Source: Actinomycetes bacterium
GTDB lineage: Bacteria > Actinomycetota > Acidimicrobiia > Acidimicrobiales > Acidimicrobilacustridaceae
NCBI GenBank assembly: GCA_029782145.1
Contig: JAKOVH010000032.1
Coordinates: forward strand, 124,001-188,000
Reading direction: 5' to 3'
DNA: 64,000 nucleotides
Below, one piece after another: positions 49,292 to 57,974 of the stretch. The translations under genes were made by a program, and so were the position numbers. A model generated the notes under the pieces. The model was not told where the DNA came from and ran no database searches. It saw nothing but the letters and a program-made list of their open reading frames with translations. How positions within the stretch are numbered: position 1 is the first letter of the stretch; every line of letters begins with the position of its first letter.

Positions 49292-49609
49292 ATGGTGCTC
49301 GCAGAGATCATCGGCTGGGACATGGTCATCGTCCTCGCCATCATCGCCCTGCTGTTCGGCGGCGCGAAGCTCCCGAAGCTGGCCCGGTCGCTGGGCTCGG
49401 CCAAGGGCGAGTTCGAGAAGGGCCTGAAGGAGGGCCAGGTGCCCGCCGAGGCGCCGGCCGACGAGAAGAGCGCCGAGCAGAAGACGGCCGAGGCCAAGGT
49501 GGCCGAGGCCGAGGCTCGCGCCGCCGAGGCCGAGGCGGCCGCGGCCAAGGCCAAGGCCGAGGCCGAGGCCGCCCGTCAGGCCGCCGAGGGCAACCGGACC
49601 GAGGCCTGA
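49292..49609 (+). CDS. tatA: Sec-independent protein translocase TatA
   Basis: A 105-residue TatA/E-type protein: short N-terminus, one membrane helix, the FGG hinge (ALLFGGAKLPKLARSLGSAKGEF), amphipathic helix, then an unusually regular Ala/Glu/Lys repeat tail (about 50-100) likely to form a coiled coil. TatC is not in the window. GGAAGGA lies 8 nt before the ATG. A strong hairpin follows the gene. Confidence 0.92.
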   Translation: MVLAEIIGWDMVIVLAIIALLFGGAKLPKLARSLGSAKGEFEKGLKEGQVPAEAPADEKSAEQKTAEAKVAEAEARAAEAEAAAAKAKAEAEAARQAAEGNRTEA

Positions 49610-49647
49610 GCACGGCGGGGCGCTCCCCCGCCGCTCCACGAACGCCG

Positions 49648-49677
49648 ACAGGGCCGGGGCGAGCGCCCCGGCCCTGT
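49648..49677. terminator. bidirectional hairpin terminator
   Basis: ACAGGGCCGGGGC pairs perfectly with GCCCCGGCCCTGT around a 4-nt loop (13 bp). It lies between the converging tatA and exonuclease genes. Confidence 0.85.
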
Positions 49678-49682
49678 CGCGT

Positions 49683-50561
49683 CTAGGCCAGCCGTTCGGC
49701 GAGGCGCTCGGCCCGGGCCGCCAGGTTCGGGGCATCGAGGCGTTCGGCCACCGAGGCGAACCCGTCGGTCGGGCCCGTCCAGCGCAGCTCTTCGACGTCG
49801 GCGACGGTGGGGGCGTCGCGCTCCACCGTGGCGATGCGCCGGAACAGCAGCGCCAGCTCGAAGTGGTCCTGCAGGGTGGCGGCGAGCTTGCCGGCGCCGC
49901 GCACGGGCACCTCCCAGTCGGCGGCTGCCGCGGGGACGTCCTCGAGTCGCCCGTAGCGGCCGAGGACCGCGGCGGCCGACTTGGCGCCCCACCCGGGCAG
50001 GCCGGGGAAGCCGTCGGCCGAGTCACCGACCAGCGCCAGGTAGTCGGGGATCGACGCGGGCGGCACGCCGAAGCGCTCCTCCACCCCCGCCGCGTCGAGG
50101 ACCACGCCCTTGCGGCGGTCGAGCTGCACGACTCGGTCACCGACCACGCACTGGCCGAGATCCTTGTCGGGTGTGCAGATCCAGACCCGCTCGACCCGGG
50201 GATCGGCGTCGGCCACCGCCGCGGCCGCGGCCATGGCGTCGTCGGCCTCGAACTCGACCATCGGGAACACCGTGAACCCGGCTGCCGCGAGCGCCTCCTC
50301 GAGCAGGCCGAACTGGCCCAGGAGCTCGGGCGGCATGCCCTCGCTCGACTTGTACCCGGCCCAGAGCTCGTTGCGGAACGACTCGATGACGTGGTCGGTG
50401 GCGATGCCCACGTGGGTCGCACCGTCCTCGAGCACGCCCAGCATCGAGCCCACCACCCCGCGGGTGGCGGCCACCTCCTGGCCCGCCGCGGTCACGTGCG
50501 ACGGCAGGGCGAAGTGATAGCGGAACAGCTCGTAGGTGCCGTCGACGAGGTGGACGTGCAT
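49683..50561 (-). CDS. 5'-3' exonuclease (PolA 5'-nuclease domain-like)
   Basis: A 292-residue FEN/PIN-like nuclease. Metal-binding motifs: LVDGTYELFRYHF, EADDAMAAAAAVA, TPDKDLGQCV and VGDSADGFPGLPGWGAKSAAAVL (helix-hairpin-helix). It lacks a polymerase domain; it is an independent flap or RNA-primer nuclease. ATG 50561. Confidence 0.88.
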   Translation of the reverse strand: MHVHLVDGTYELFRYHFALPSHVTAAGQEVAATRGVVGSMLGVLEDGATHVGIATDHVIESFRNELWAGYKSSEGMPPELLGQFGLLEEALAAAGFTVFPMVEFEADDAMAAAAAVADADPRVERVWICTPDKDLGQCVVGDRVVQLDRRKGVVLDAAGVEERFGVPPASIPDYLALVGDSADGFPGLPGWGAKSAAAVLGRYGRLEDVPAAAADWEVPVRGAGKLAATLQDHFELALLFRRIATVERDAPTVADVEELRWTGPTDGFASVAERLDAPNLAARAERLAERLA

Positions 50562-50593
50562 GGCACGAGCCTGCCACCACCTCCCCCAGCATC

Positions 50594-50608
50594 GGGACCT
50601 CGTGCCCT
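50594..50608. promoter_or_regulatory. weak DosR-box-like site
   Basis: GGGACCTCGTGCCCT matches GGGAC-H-TT-N-G-N-CCCT with two mismatches. It lies 59 bp before a small membrane-protein gene. Sites this weak are expected several times by chance in a 64-kb window. Confidence 0.25.
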
Positions 50609-50667
50609 AGTCGGTGCAGCGCGACGGCAGGAGCCTGCGCGCGCGAAGCACATGAAGGAGGTGTGTC

Positions 50668-50955
50668 ATGGCAGGCATCACTCTCCGGCAGTACCAGGAG
50701 GAGGAACGGCGCCTGGCCGCCGACGAGGCGCGGCGCGGGTTGCGCTTCCACGTCCTCGTGACGGTGCTCGTGATCATCGTGCTGGTCGCCGTGAACGTCG
50801 CGGTCGGCGGGTTCCCGTGGTCGGCGTTCGCTGCGTTCGGCATGCTCGTCGGAGTGGCGTTCCACGCCTACTTCGGTGTGGTCCACGGCGACGAGGCGAT
50901 GCAGCAGCACCAGGCAGAGGTGGAACGACACGCAGGCTGGCCGAAGGCCGCCTGA
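50668..50955 (+). CDS. small two-helix membrane protein (2TM-domain type)
   Basis: A 95-residue protein with a charged N-terminal helix (LRQYQEEERRLAADEARRGLRF), two membrane helices (about 29-47 and 52-73), a His in the second helix, and a charged His-rich tail. This is the common 2TM-domain plan of unknown function. GGAGG lies 8 nt upstream of the ATG. It may be co-transcribed with the membrane gene at 51041. Confidence 0.72.
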   Translation: MAGITLRQYQEEERRLAADEARRGLRFHVLVTVLVIIVLVAVNVAVGGFPWSAFAAFGMLVGVAFHAYFGVVHGDEAMQQHQAEVERHAGWPKAA

Positions 50956-51040
50956 ACGAGACCCGGGCCCGACGAGGACGGTCGGAGTTCTCGAGTCGTC
51001 CCGTGGTCGGGTCCGGTTCGTGGAAGGAAGGTGATCGGTG

Positions 51041-51823
51041 ATGCCGGTCCCTGAAGAGCACGTGGCGTGGTGGGGTTCGTTGGTGTGGCTCGTCGCGCTG
51101 ACCGGCGCCGCCTTCCTGGTGGCCTGGGTCTCCGGCACCCGTCTGCGACTCACGAGAGCTGCCTATGTCGCGGTGCTGACGTTGATGACTGCTGCGTTCT
51201 CGTACGCCTACCTCGTGTGGCTCGGCGTCGACGTGGGCGCGGTCCTCACGAACCACTGGGCGTGGGGCGTCGTGGCCGGACTGGTGACGGGGCCTGTCCT
51301 GGCCGCGGCGATGAGGACCCAGCCGGTGGTCCAGAAGGTGCACGGTCGGGCACGAGTGCTCCGAGCCCTCGGGTGGGAAGGGGTGGTCTACGGCACCGCG
51401 GAAGGAGTCCTGCTCACTGCGCTCCCTCCGTTCATGGCGTGGCAGATGGTCCACTCGCTGGGGTGGACCGGCACGGGCGGCCTGGTGGCTCGATGGGCGC
51501 TGCCCGTCCTCGCCGGTGCGGTGGTCACGGTGGTCCACCACCTGGGCTACTGGAACTACCGGAACCGCATCCTGCTTCCCATCGGCGTCGGCCTCAGCCT
51601 GCTCAGCGTGGCCTTCCTCGTGACGGCGAGCTGGATCGCCCCGGCCCTCGGACATGTCATCGCCCACGGCGCCGCCATCCTGCACGGGGCGCAGATGCCC
51701 CCGCAGCGCCGGCCGCGCGCCATCGAGGCGGTGCCGACGCCGACGGAATCCTTCCGGAGGGCCCGGCACGCCGACCCCTCGGAGCATGGGAGGTACGACG
51801 ACCGGGCGGCACCTGCGGCCTGA
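51041..51823 (+). CDS. polytopic membrane protein of unknown function
   Basis: A 260-residue protein with about six to seven hydrophobic segments and a polar C-terminal tail. Several histidines lie in or near helices (VHHLGYWNYRN; LGHVIAHGAAILHG), a pattern seen in haem or metal membrane proteins, but no family motif is recognised. GGAAGGAAGG precedes ATG 51041. It sits between the 2TM protein and an M48-like protein on the same strand. Confidence 0.6.
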   Translation: MPVPEEHVAWWGSLVWLVALTGAAFLVAWVSGTRLRLTRAAYVAVLTLMTAAFSYAYLVWLGVDVGAVLTNHWAWGVVAGLVTGPVLAAAMRTQPVVQKVHGRARVLRALGWEGVVYGTAEGVLLTALPPFMAWQMVHSLGWTGTGGLVARWALPVLAGAVVTVVHHLGYWNYRNRILLPIGVGLSLLSVAFLVTASWIAPALGHVIAHGAAILHGAQMPPQRRPRAIEAVPTPTESFRRARHADPSEHGRYDDRAAPAA

Positions 51824-51878
51824 GGCGGGGCCGAGCTCGTCGGTCCGCCGCCGTCCGTCGTGCGCGACACTCTCGGCC

Positions 51879-52811
51879 GTGGCGGATCAGCGGCCGGCGG
51901 TGGCCTGGGGGTACGTCGGGAGCGACGCGCAGCGACGGGAGCAGACCGGCGTCCTGGCCGTGCTGTGGGTGGTGGCCGCGATCCGGTACCTGCTCGTCGT
52001 CGTCGCCCTCACGACCCTGGCCGCACTGGTCGCGGTGTTCGCCGCTGGCGGACTGGCGTCGGCCGGCCAGCCTGACGGGTCCGCTCCGGCGTGGTGGGAC
52101 CGCGCCCTGCTCGGGGCGCTGATCGTGGGGGTGATCTCTGGGGTCGGGATCACCCTGGTGGCGGTCCCGATGAGGCGCCGCCGCTTCGAGGCCCACGTGC
52201 TCTCCCGCTGCGAGCTCCACCGGTTGGAGGGCGTGCATGAGCGGACGGTCGACAGGCTGGTCGAGGGGCTCGCCATCGCGACCGGATGCCCAGCGCCAGT
52301 CGTGCTGCGCACCCCGTCGCCTGCCCTCAACGCCCTGGCGATCGGCGCCACCCCCGCCGAGGTCACGGTCGTGCTCACCGACGGGGTCCTCGGCCTCCCA
52401 CGGCCGCAGCTCGAGGCGGTGCTCGCCTACGAGCTGGCGCTGATCGCCAGCGGCGAGGTCCGGCTCACCACGTGGATCATGGCCCTCACCGAGGGGTCCG
52501 ACCTGTCGTGGCTGCGCCTCGGCCTGAGGTCGTGGGCGTTGCGCACCAGCGCCCGACACCGCGATCGGGTGGCGGCCAGCTTCACCCGCGACCCGGCCGC
52601 TCTGGCCGCTGCCTTCGCCGCGATCGCCACCGACCGGACGGTCCCCGAGGGCGTGACCATGGAGGTCGCGCCGATGTGGCTCGAGTTCCCGCCGGAGGTC
52701 GACGCTCGGTTCGACCCACGCGCCCACGCCCGCATCCGCGAGGCCATGGGCCTCGAGCGGCGGATCGCGGCGCTCGACCCGACCGGCGGCGGCCGCGGAT
52801 CCGTGGGCTGA
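51879..52811 (+). CDS. M48-like membrane protein lacking the HExxH zinc motif
   Basis: A 310-residue protein with two N-terminal membrane helices (about 28-60 and 75-97), then an M48/HtpX-like domain: VEGLAIATGCPAPVVLRTPSPALNALAIG and VLTDGVLGLPRPQLEAVLAYELALIASGEV. In active peptidases the last segment reads H-E-L-x-H; here it is Y-E-L-A-L, so both zinc histidines are lost. It is presumably a non-catalytic paralogue. GTG 51879. Function unknown. Confidence 0.68.
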   Translation: MADQRPAVAWGYVGSDAQRREQTGVLAVLWVVAAIRYLLVVVALTTLAALVAVFAAGGLASAGQPDGSAPAWWDRALLGALIVGVISGVGITLVAVPMRRRRFEAHVLSRCELHRLEGVHERTVDRLVEGLAIATGCPAPVVLRTPSPALNALAIGATPAEVTVVLTDGVLGLPRPQLEAVLAYELALIASGEVRLTTWIMALTEGSDLSWLRLGLRSWALRTSARHRDRVAASFTRDPAALAAAFAAIATDRTVPEGVTMEVAPMWLEFPPEVDARFDPRAHARIREAMGLERRIAALDPTGGGRGSVG

Positions 52812-52919
52812 CGCCGTCGCCTTCGCCGCCTCGCCGAGGCCAGCCGAGCAGCTCGACGGGCTCATCGGGTCGCGCCGCCTGCCGGCCACGCCGCTCACGG
52901 TCCCTCGACCAGACGTGGC

Positions 52920-52952
52920 AGCGGGGCCCGCCCCGGCGTGACGGGCCCCGCT
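52920..52952. terminator. bidirectional hairpin terminator
   Basis: AGCGGGGCCCG (52920-52930) pairs with CGGGCCCCGCT (52942-52952), 11 bp, 11-nt loop, between converging genes. Confidence 0.8.
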
Positions 52953-52972
52953 CGACGGGAGGACGGCTCGGG

Positions 52973-53569
52973 TCAGCCGTGCTCGCCCACCACCCGGTCC
53001 TTCGGGGTGGTGAAGGCGTGGATGAAGCCGGCGATGCTGGCGAGGAAGAGCACGGCGGCGACGAGGAAGCACACCAGCGCCGCCTGGCCCGCACGCTCAC
53101 CGAAGATGCTGAAGCCGTAGGACGTGAGGAGCAGGCCTCGCAGGGTCTCGCCCCGGAACAGCGTCTGGACCTTGTCGTTCAGCTCGGCGGACTGGGCGGC
53201 GAGGGCGGCATTGGTCGGGTCGGCCTTGGCCTGGGCGGCGACGGTGCGCTGCTCGTTCGACGTCTGGGCGTAGGTCTTCCCGTCGTTGGTCTCGGTCAGG
53301 TGCACCGCGATGTACTGGTTGGCGTAGCACTCGGCCTGCGAGCCGGTGGTGAGCTGCTGGCCGGCGTTGTCCTTCAGGCACTGCGCCTGCGTGTCCGGCC
53401 CGAGCTTGTCCTCTGGGGTGAAGAAGATCTGCTGAGCGCTGAGCTGGTCGTGCACGTAGTCCTTGGCGAAGTTCGCCTGGTTCTGCAACACGAGCCCGAG
53501 CACCAGCACCAGGACGGCGACTGCCACTCCGCCGATGCTGAAGATGAGGTCCAAGGTGCGCCGCTTCAT
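52973..53569 (-). CDS. two-helix membrane protein with large extracytoplasmic loop
   Basis: A 198-residue protein: N-terminal helix (about 7-28), a roughly 130-residue loop with two cysteines (AQCLKDNAG and QAECYANQ) likely to form a disulfide, and a C-terminal helix (about 163-187). The loop is rich in Gln/Ala and contains a helical segment. The family is not recognised. GGAAGGAGC precedes the ATG at 53569. Confidence 0.62.
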   Translation of the reverse strand: MKRRTLDLIFSIGGVAVAVLVLVLGLVLQNQANFAKDYVHDQLSAQQIFFTPEDKLGPDTQAQCLKDNAGQQLTTGSQAECYANQYIAVHLTETNDGKTYAQTSNEQRTVAAQAKADPTNAALAAQSAELNDKVQTLFRGETLRGLLLTSYGFSIFGERAGQAALVCFLVAAVLFLASIAGFIHAFTTPKDRVVGEHG

Positions 53570-53805
53570 GACCGCTCCTTCCCGCCCGTCCGGTCGATCC
53601 GGGGACATCTCAATAGTTGCCATGCGAAACACCCGAACGCACGGGGCGAAGAGCCCATCCCGACGGTCGTCCGGCCCCCATCCGCCAGGGCAGACCGGCC
53701 CAGCACCACCGTCCGAGCGGCCCCAGCACCCGCCAAGTGCGCTGGCTAATGTCGGCGCGCAGCGGTGCAGCGTGCACCGGCCATCCTTCACCTCCGGGGA
53801 GAACC

Positions 53806-54249
53806 ATGAGCGACAACGACGTGATGGGCCCCGTCGACTTCGTGTTGCTGGAGTTCGAGGCCGACCGCATGGACGGCAGCGCCGCGGCCGCGCTGCTCGA
53901 CCTGGTCGACCGCGGCATCGTCACGGTGCTCGATCTGTTGGTCATCACCAAGGACGCCGACGGCACCTTCAGCGGCATCGAGATCACCGACCTCGCGTCC
54001 GACCAGCTCGGCGGGCTCGCCGTGTTCGCGGGCGCCCGATCGGGCCTGCTCGGCGACGACGACCTGGCCGAGGCCGCCGGTGCGCTCGCGCCGGGCACCG
54101 CCGGGGCGGTGATCGTCTACGAGAACACGTGGGCCCGGCCCTTCGTCGCGGCCGCTCGTGGCGCAGGCGCCCAGCTCGTGGCCAGCGCCCGCATCCCCGC
54201 TGACGTCGTCAACGAGGTGCTCGACCAGATCGAAGCCACCGGCGCCTGA
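53806..54249 (+). CDS. DUF6325-family protein
   Basis: A 147-residue protein with the pattern of this actinobacterial family: MGPVDFVLLEFEADRMDGSAAAALLDLVDRGIVTVLDLLVITKDADGTF, a Gly-rich middle with VFAGARSGLLGDDDL, and a conserved VIVYENTWARPF segment. Function unknown; members usually sit beside SHOCT-domain genes, as here. ATG 53806 follows GGGGAG. Confidence 0.8.
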   Translation: MSDNDVMGPVDFVLLEFEADRMDGSAAAALLDLVDRGIVTVLDLLVITKDADGTFSGIEITDLASDQLGGLAVFAGARSGLLGDDDLAEAAGALAPGTAGAVIVYENTWARPFVAAARGAGAQLVASARIPADVVNEVLDQIEATGA

Positions 54250-54279
54250 GCGCCCGAGATCCCACGAACGGAGACAGCC

Positions 54280-54597
54280 ATGCCAGGACTCCTCAGGGGC
54301 GTCGCCCGCACCGCGGTCGTCGCCGGCACCGCCACCGCCGTGAGCGGGCGGGTCCAGCGCCGCCAGGCCGAGAGGTTCGCGTCTCGCGACGCGCAGATCT
54401 ACGCCGACCGCCAGCAGGCCTACCAGGAGCAGCAGCTCGCGGCGCAGCCCGCTCCTCCTCCGGCGCCGCCCGCGGCCGCGGCGCCGAGCCAGGCCGACAT
54501 GATCGAGCAGCTGAAGCAGCTCGGCGAGCTCCACGCCCAGGGGATCCTCACCGACGAGGAGTTCGCGGCGCAGAAGGCGAAGATCCTCGGCTCCTGA
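54280..54597 (+). CDS. SHOCT-domain protein
   Basis: A 105-residue protein: N-terminal hydrophobic/basic region, Gln- and Pro-rich linker, and a C-terminal SHOCT domain (MIEQLKQLGELHAQGILTDEEFAAQKAKIL). SHOCT modules mediate oligomerisation. Paired with DUF6325, 30 bp downstream. Confidence 0.85.
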   Translation: MPGLLRGVARTAVVAGTATAVSGRVQRRQAERFASRDAQIYADRQQAYQEQQLAAQPAPPPAPPAAAAPSQADMIEQLKQLGELHAQGILTDEEFAAQKAKILGS

Positions 54598-54631
54598 CCT
54601 CGCCGCACCCGACCCGGCGAGGGTTTCCCAG

Positions 54632-56329
54632 GTGACGAGCGGCGTCGAGCGGTGGGTCCCGGGCATCGCCCTGCTCCGCCACTACCGAAGGGCGTGGCTG
54701 CCATCGGACCTGGTGGCCGGCGTGGTGCTCGCCGCCATCCTCGTGCCCCAGGGCATGGCCTACGCCGAGCTCGCCGGGCTGCCAGCGGTCACGGGGCTCT
54801 ACACGACGATCGCCTGCCTGGTCGGCTACGCCGTGTTCGGGCCGTCCCGCGTGCTCGTCCTCGGCCCCGACTCCTCGGTGTCGCCGATGATCCTGGCGGC
54901 CATCACCCCTCTGCTGGTGGTCGACGACCCGACCCAGGCCGTGGTCCTCGCCGGGATGCTCTCGATCATGGTGGGGCTCATCGAGATCGGCCTGGGGCTC
55001 GGTCGCCTGGGCTTCGTGGCCGACCTCCTCTCGAGCGAGGTGCAGGTCGGCTACCTCAACGGGTTGGCGGTCACCATCATCGTGAGCCAGCTACCCAAGC
55101 TGTGCGGCTTCTCGACCGACGCCGACGGCTTCTTCGACGAGGTCCGCACGTTCCTCACGAGCCTCGACGAGACGCAGTGGCGGGCGCTGGTGGTGGGCCT
55201 CGGCGTGCTGGCCGTGCTGTTGATCCTCCCCCGGCTCACCACCCGGCTACCGGCCGTGCTGGTCGCCGTGGTGGTCGCCACTGTCGTGTCGGCCGCGTTC
55301 TCTCTCGCCGACCACGGCGTGGCGACGGTCGGGCGCCTGCCCCAGGGCATCCCCCGCCCCTCCTTGCCCTGGACCTCGCTGCACGACGTCGGCCTCCTGC
55401 TCCTCGGCGCGGTCGGCATCACCCTGGTCAGCCTGACCGACACCATCGCCACCGCGTCGAGCTTCGCCGCCCGGCGTGGTGACGAGGTCGATCCCGACCA
55501 GGAGATGATCGGCATGGGGGCGGCCAACGTCACCGCCGGGCTGTTCCAGGGCTTCGCCGTGTCCACCAGCGCCTCTCGCACCGCGGTGGCCGACCAGTCG
55601 GGGGCCAAGAGCCAGCTCACCGGTGTCGTCGGGGCCGGCGTGGTCGTGGTGTTGCTCCTCTTCCTCAACGGGCTCGTCGCCGACCTGCCGCAGTCGGCCC
55701 TGGCCGGGGTCGTGATCGCCGCCGCGCTGTCGCTCGTCGACCTCACCGCCCTGCGCCGCTACGCGAGGGTCCGCCGCAGCGCCCTCGTGCTGTCCCTGGT
55801 GGCCAGCGTGGGCGTCATCGTCTTCGGCGTGCTGCAGGGCATCCTCATCGCGATCGTGCTGGCGGTGCTGCTCTTCTTCCGGCGCAGCTGGTGGCCCCAC
55901 GGGGCCGTGCTGGGCCAGGTCGAGGGCTTGGAGGGCTGGCACAGCATCGACGCGTTCCCGGCGGCGGCGGAGCGCGACGGCATCGCCGTGTACCGCTGGG
56001 AGGCACCGCTGTTCTTCGCCAACGCCGGCGCCTTCCGCGAGCAGGTCCGCCGTCTGGCGCGGCGACCGGGGTGCCGTTGGGTGGTGCTGCAGTGCGAGGC
56101 CATCACCGACATCGACGTGACCGCGGCCGGCATGCTCGAGTCGCTCGACGACGAGCTCAACGACCGAGGCGTGCACATGGCGTTCGTCGAGATGCGCAGC
56201 CGGCTGCAGGAGCGGGCGCTGCGCTACGGCCTGCTCGACACCCTCGATGCCGAGCACTTCTACCCCAGCATGGAGGCGGCACTGGCCGCCATCGCCGAGG
56301 AGCCCACCGACGGAGACGGCGGCGGGTGA
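54632..56329 (+). CDS. SulP-family anion transporter with STAS domain
   Basis: A 565-residue SLC26/SulP transporter: N-terminal sulfate-transport signature VVLAAILVPQGMAYAELAGLPAVTGLYTT, the GPDSSVSPMI half-helix region, TDTIATASSFAARRGDEVDPDQEMIGMGAANVTAG, and a C-terminal cytoplasmic STAS domain (about 455-550). Substrate could be sulfate, bicarbonate or another anion. GTG 54632. Confidence 0.92.
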   Translation: MTSGVERWVPGIALLRHYRRAWLPSDLVAGVVLAAILVPQGMAYAELAGLPAVTGLYTTIACLVGYAVFGPSRVLVLGPDSSVSPMILAAITPLLVVDDPTQAVVLAGMLSIMVGLIEIGLGLGRLGFVADLLSSEVQVGYLNGLAVTIIVSQLPKLCGFSTDADGFFDEVRTFLTSLDETQWRALVVGLGVLAVLLILPRLTTRLPAVLVAVVVATVVSAAFSLADHGVATVGRLPQGIPRPSLPWTSLHDVGLLLLGAVGITLVSLTDTIATASSFAARRGDEVDPDQEMIGMGAANVTAGLFQGFAVSTSASRTAVADQSGAKSQLTGVVGAGVVVVLLLFLNGLVADLPQSALAGVVIAAALSLVDLTALRRYARVRRSALVLSLVASVGVIVFGVLQGILIAIVLAVLLFFRRSWWPHGAVLGQVEGLEGWHSIDAFPAAAERDGIAVYRWEAPLFFANAGAFREQVRRLARRPGCRWVVLQCEAITDIDVTAAGMLESLDDELNDRGVHMAFVEMRSRLQERALRYGLLDTLDAEHFYPSMEAALAAIAEEPTDGDGGG

Positions 56330-56339
56330 GGGGCGCGAG

Positions 56340-56365
56340 ACGGCCCCCGGCGCACCGGGGGCCGT
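56340..56365. terminator. bidirectional hairpin terminator
   Basis: ACGGCCCCCGG (56340-56350) pairs with CCGGGGGCCGT (56355-56365), 11-bp stem with a CGCA loop, between converging genes. Confidence 0.85.
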
Positions 56366-56386
56366 CGTGCTCGAGGCTGGCCGCCG

Positions 56387-57307
56387 TCAGTTGTTGAAGA
56401 AGTTGTTCACGCTGTTGACCTCGCAGGTGACGTCGGTCGGGTCGGACAAGAAGGTGGTCATGGTCCACTTCGCCGTCTGACCCTCCGGCACCTGGACGTA
56501 GGCGCTGGGCGACTCCAGCAGGTTCCCCGAGCCGGCTTCGCGGATCTGGCCCTCGATGGTGAAGTTCATGTCCCGGCCGGCGGTGTTCTGGATGGTCCCG
56601 TCGAAGGTGACCTCGCCGTAGCGGTCGACCTGGCAGTCGCCCGTCTTGAGCTCGTAGTCCGACGAGTCGGCGACCCCGCCGATGTCGTTGAGTGTGTGGT
56701 CGGCGTTGTTGATCCCGATGGTGACGAGGACCAGGAACAGGATGCCGCCGATGATCCCGATCAGACCGAGGATCAGCCCGGCGAGGCTCATGCCCCTGCC
56801 CTGGCCGGATTGCTTGGCCTTGCTCAACCCGAGGAAGCCGAACACCGCGGCCAGGACACCCGCGAGGATCCCCGCCCCGCAGGCGAAGAACAGCACGAGC
56901 GACACGATGCCCAGCACCAGGGCGGCGATGGCCATGCCGTTGCTGGTGCCGCCGCCGCTCGCGACCGGCGGCGGGGGAACGTACGGGGTGGTCGGCGGGC
57001 CGGCCGGCGCCGAGGGGGGCGGTGTCATGGCCGGTGGCGGCATGGCACCGCCCGGCGGGGGCGGTGGCGTGGCCGCTCCTGGGGGAGGCGGCGGTGTGGC
57101 TCCTCCGGGCGGAGGGGGTGGCGCCGTGGCGCCTGCCGGGGGCGGTGGGCTGGCGCTGCCGGGCGCGGGCGGCGCGGGCGGTGAGGGTGGCGTGCTGCCA
57201 GCGGGGGCCGGCGGCGGGGGCGGCGTCGAGCCCCCAGGCGGCGGCGGAGGGGTCGGCGCTGCGCCTGCGGGGTCGCTGTCTTCGGCCGGTGGGGTCAGAT
57301 CGGACAT
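56387..57307 (-). CDS. proline-rich DUF4190-type membrane protein
   Basis: A 306-residue protein. Residues about 12-120 are almost wholly Pro/Gly/Ala (PPPPGG-type repeats). Two membrane helices follow (about 128-158 and 170-190) with GMAIAALVLGIVSLVL and LSKAKQSGQGRGMSLAGLILGLIG, the DUF4190 pattern. The C-terminal extracytoplasmic domain has one cysteine pair candidate (DCQVDRYGEV; VTCEVN). It may be a cell-surface or secretion-related protein. Confidence 0.7.
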   Translation of the reverse strand: MSDLTPPAEDSDPAGAAPTPPPPPGGSTPPPPPAPAGSTPPSPPAPPAPGSASPPPPAGATAPPPPPGGATPPPPPGAATPPPPPGGAMPPPAMTPPPSAPAGPPTTPYVPPPPVASGGGTSNGMAIAALVLGIVSLVLFFACGAGILAGVLAAVFGFLGLSKAKQSGQGRGMSLAGLILGLIGIIGGILFLVLVTIGINNADHTLNDIGGVADSSDYELKTGDCQVDRYGEVTFDGTIQNTAGRDMNFTIEGQIREAGSGNLLESPSAYVQVPEGQTAKWTMTTFLSDPTDVTCEVNSVNNFFNN

Positions 57308-57392
57308 GGTCGCTCCCACGCGTGTCGTCGGTCGGGCCGCTCGGCGCCGACGCCGCGGACGTTAGGCGAGCAGGACGCGGCGCCGACGGACC

Positions 57393-57914
57393 TCAGCCGC
57401 CCACCGCCCAGAACCTGCGCCACGATGACCAGCTCTCGGGGACCGTGCCCCGCCCGTCGTGGCGCTCCGGCCAGTTCGCCGGTGCTTGCTCGAGCGGGTT
57501 GGGGCTGGCCACCTGGCCGTACCACAGCTCGTGGATGCGCCGGACGAAGAACCAGCGGCCGTCACGGCGCTCGTAGGTGTCGCGGTAGAGGATCATCTGG
57601 TGGATCCAGCGCTCTCCGTCCTGGATCTGACCGTGGCAGTACACCGAACCGGTGGCGTGGTCGGCGTCGACCAGGTCGATGGCGTGGGTGCCGACGTTCA
57701 GCATCGACACACCGATGCCGCGCAACGAGTTGTCGAACGACGCCTTGAGCGCTTCCCGGCCGGAGGAGTCGCGACCGACCCGGACGTCGGCGACGAACAG
57801 CCCGACGAGGGCGTCGAGGTCGCGGGAGTCGATGGCGACGGCGTAGTGGGCCGCGAGCTGGCGGATCTGCTCATGGGCCCAGAGGCGCTCGACGAGCTCG
57901 GGGGTGGTGTCCAT
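57393..57914 (-). CDS. SnoaL/NTF2-like protein
   Basis: A 173-residue single-domain NTF2-fold protein: helix LWAHEQIRQLAAHYAVAIDSRDLDALVGLFVADVRV, then GREALKASFDNSLRGIG and curved strands HAIDLVDADHATGSVYCHGQIQ and RRDGRWFFVRRIHELWY. Members include isomerases and dehydratases; the substrate is unknown. ATG 57914; 60 bp from the divergent oxidoreductase gene. Confidence 0.85.
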   Translation of the reverse strand: MDTTPELVERLWAHEQIRQLAAHYAVAIDSRDLDALVGLFVADVRVGRDSSGREALKASFDNSLRGIGVSMLNVGTHAIDLVDADHATGSVYCHGQIQDGERWIHQMILYRDTYERRDGRWFFVRRIHELWYGQVASPNPLEQAPANWPERHDGRGTVPESWSSWRRFWAVGG

Positions 57915-57974
57915 GACGTCGACGGTAGGCCCCGCTCCGGGCTTCCGCCGAGGCCCGTGCGTAACCTCACCCGC

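Noticed and set aside
53642-53656. GGGCTCTTCGCCCCG on the minus strand as a DosR box
   Set aside because: Three mismatches, including two in the conserved GGGAC half.
55247-56257. Long open frame opposite the SulP gene
   Set aside because: High G+C gives long shadow frames. Its composition is His/Gln/Glu-rich as expected for antisense of a membrane protein, and it has no motif.
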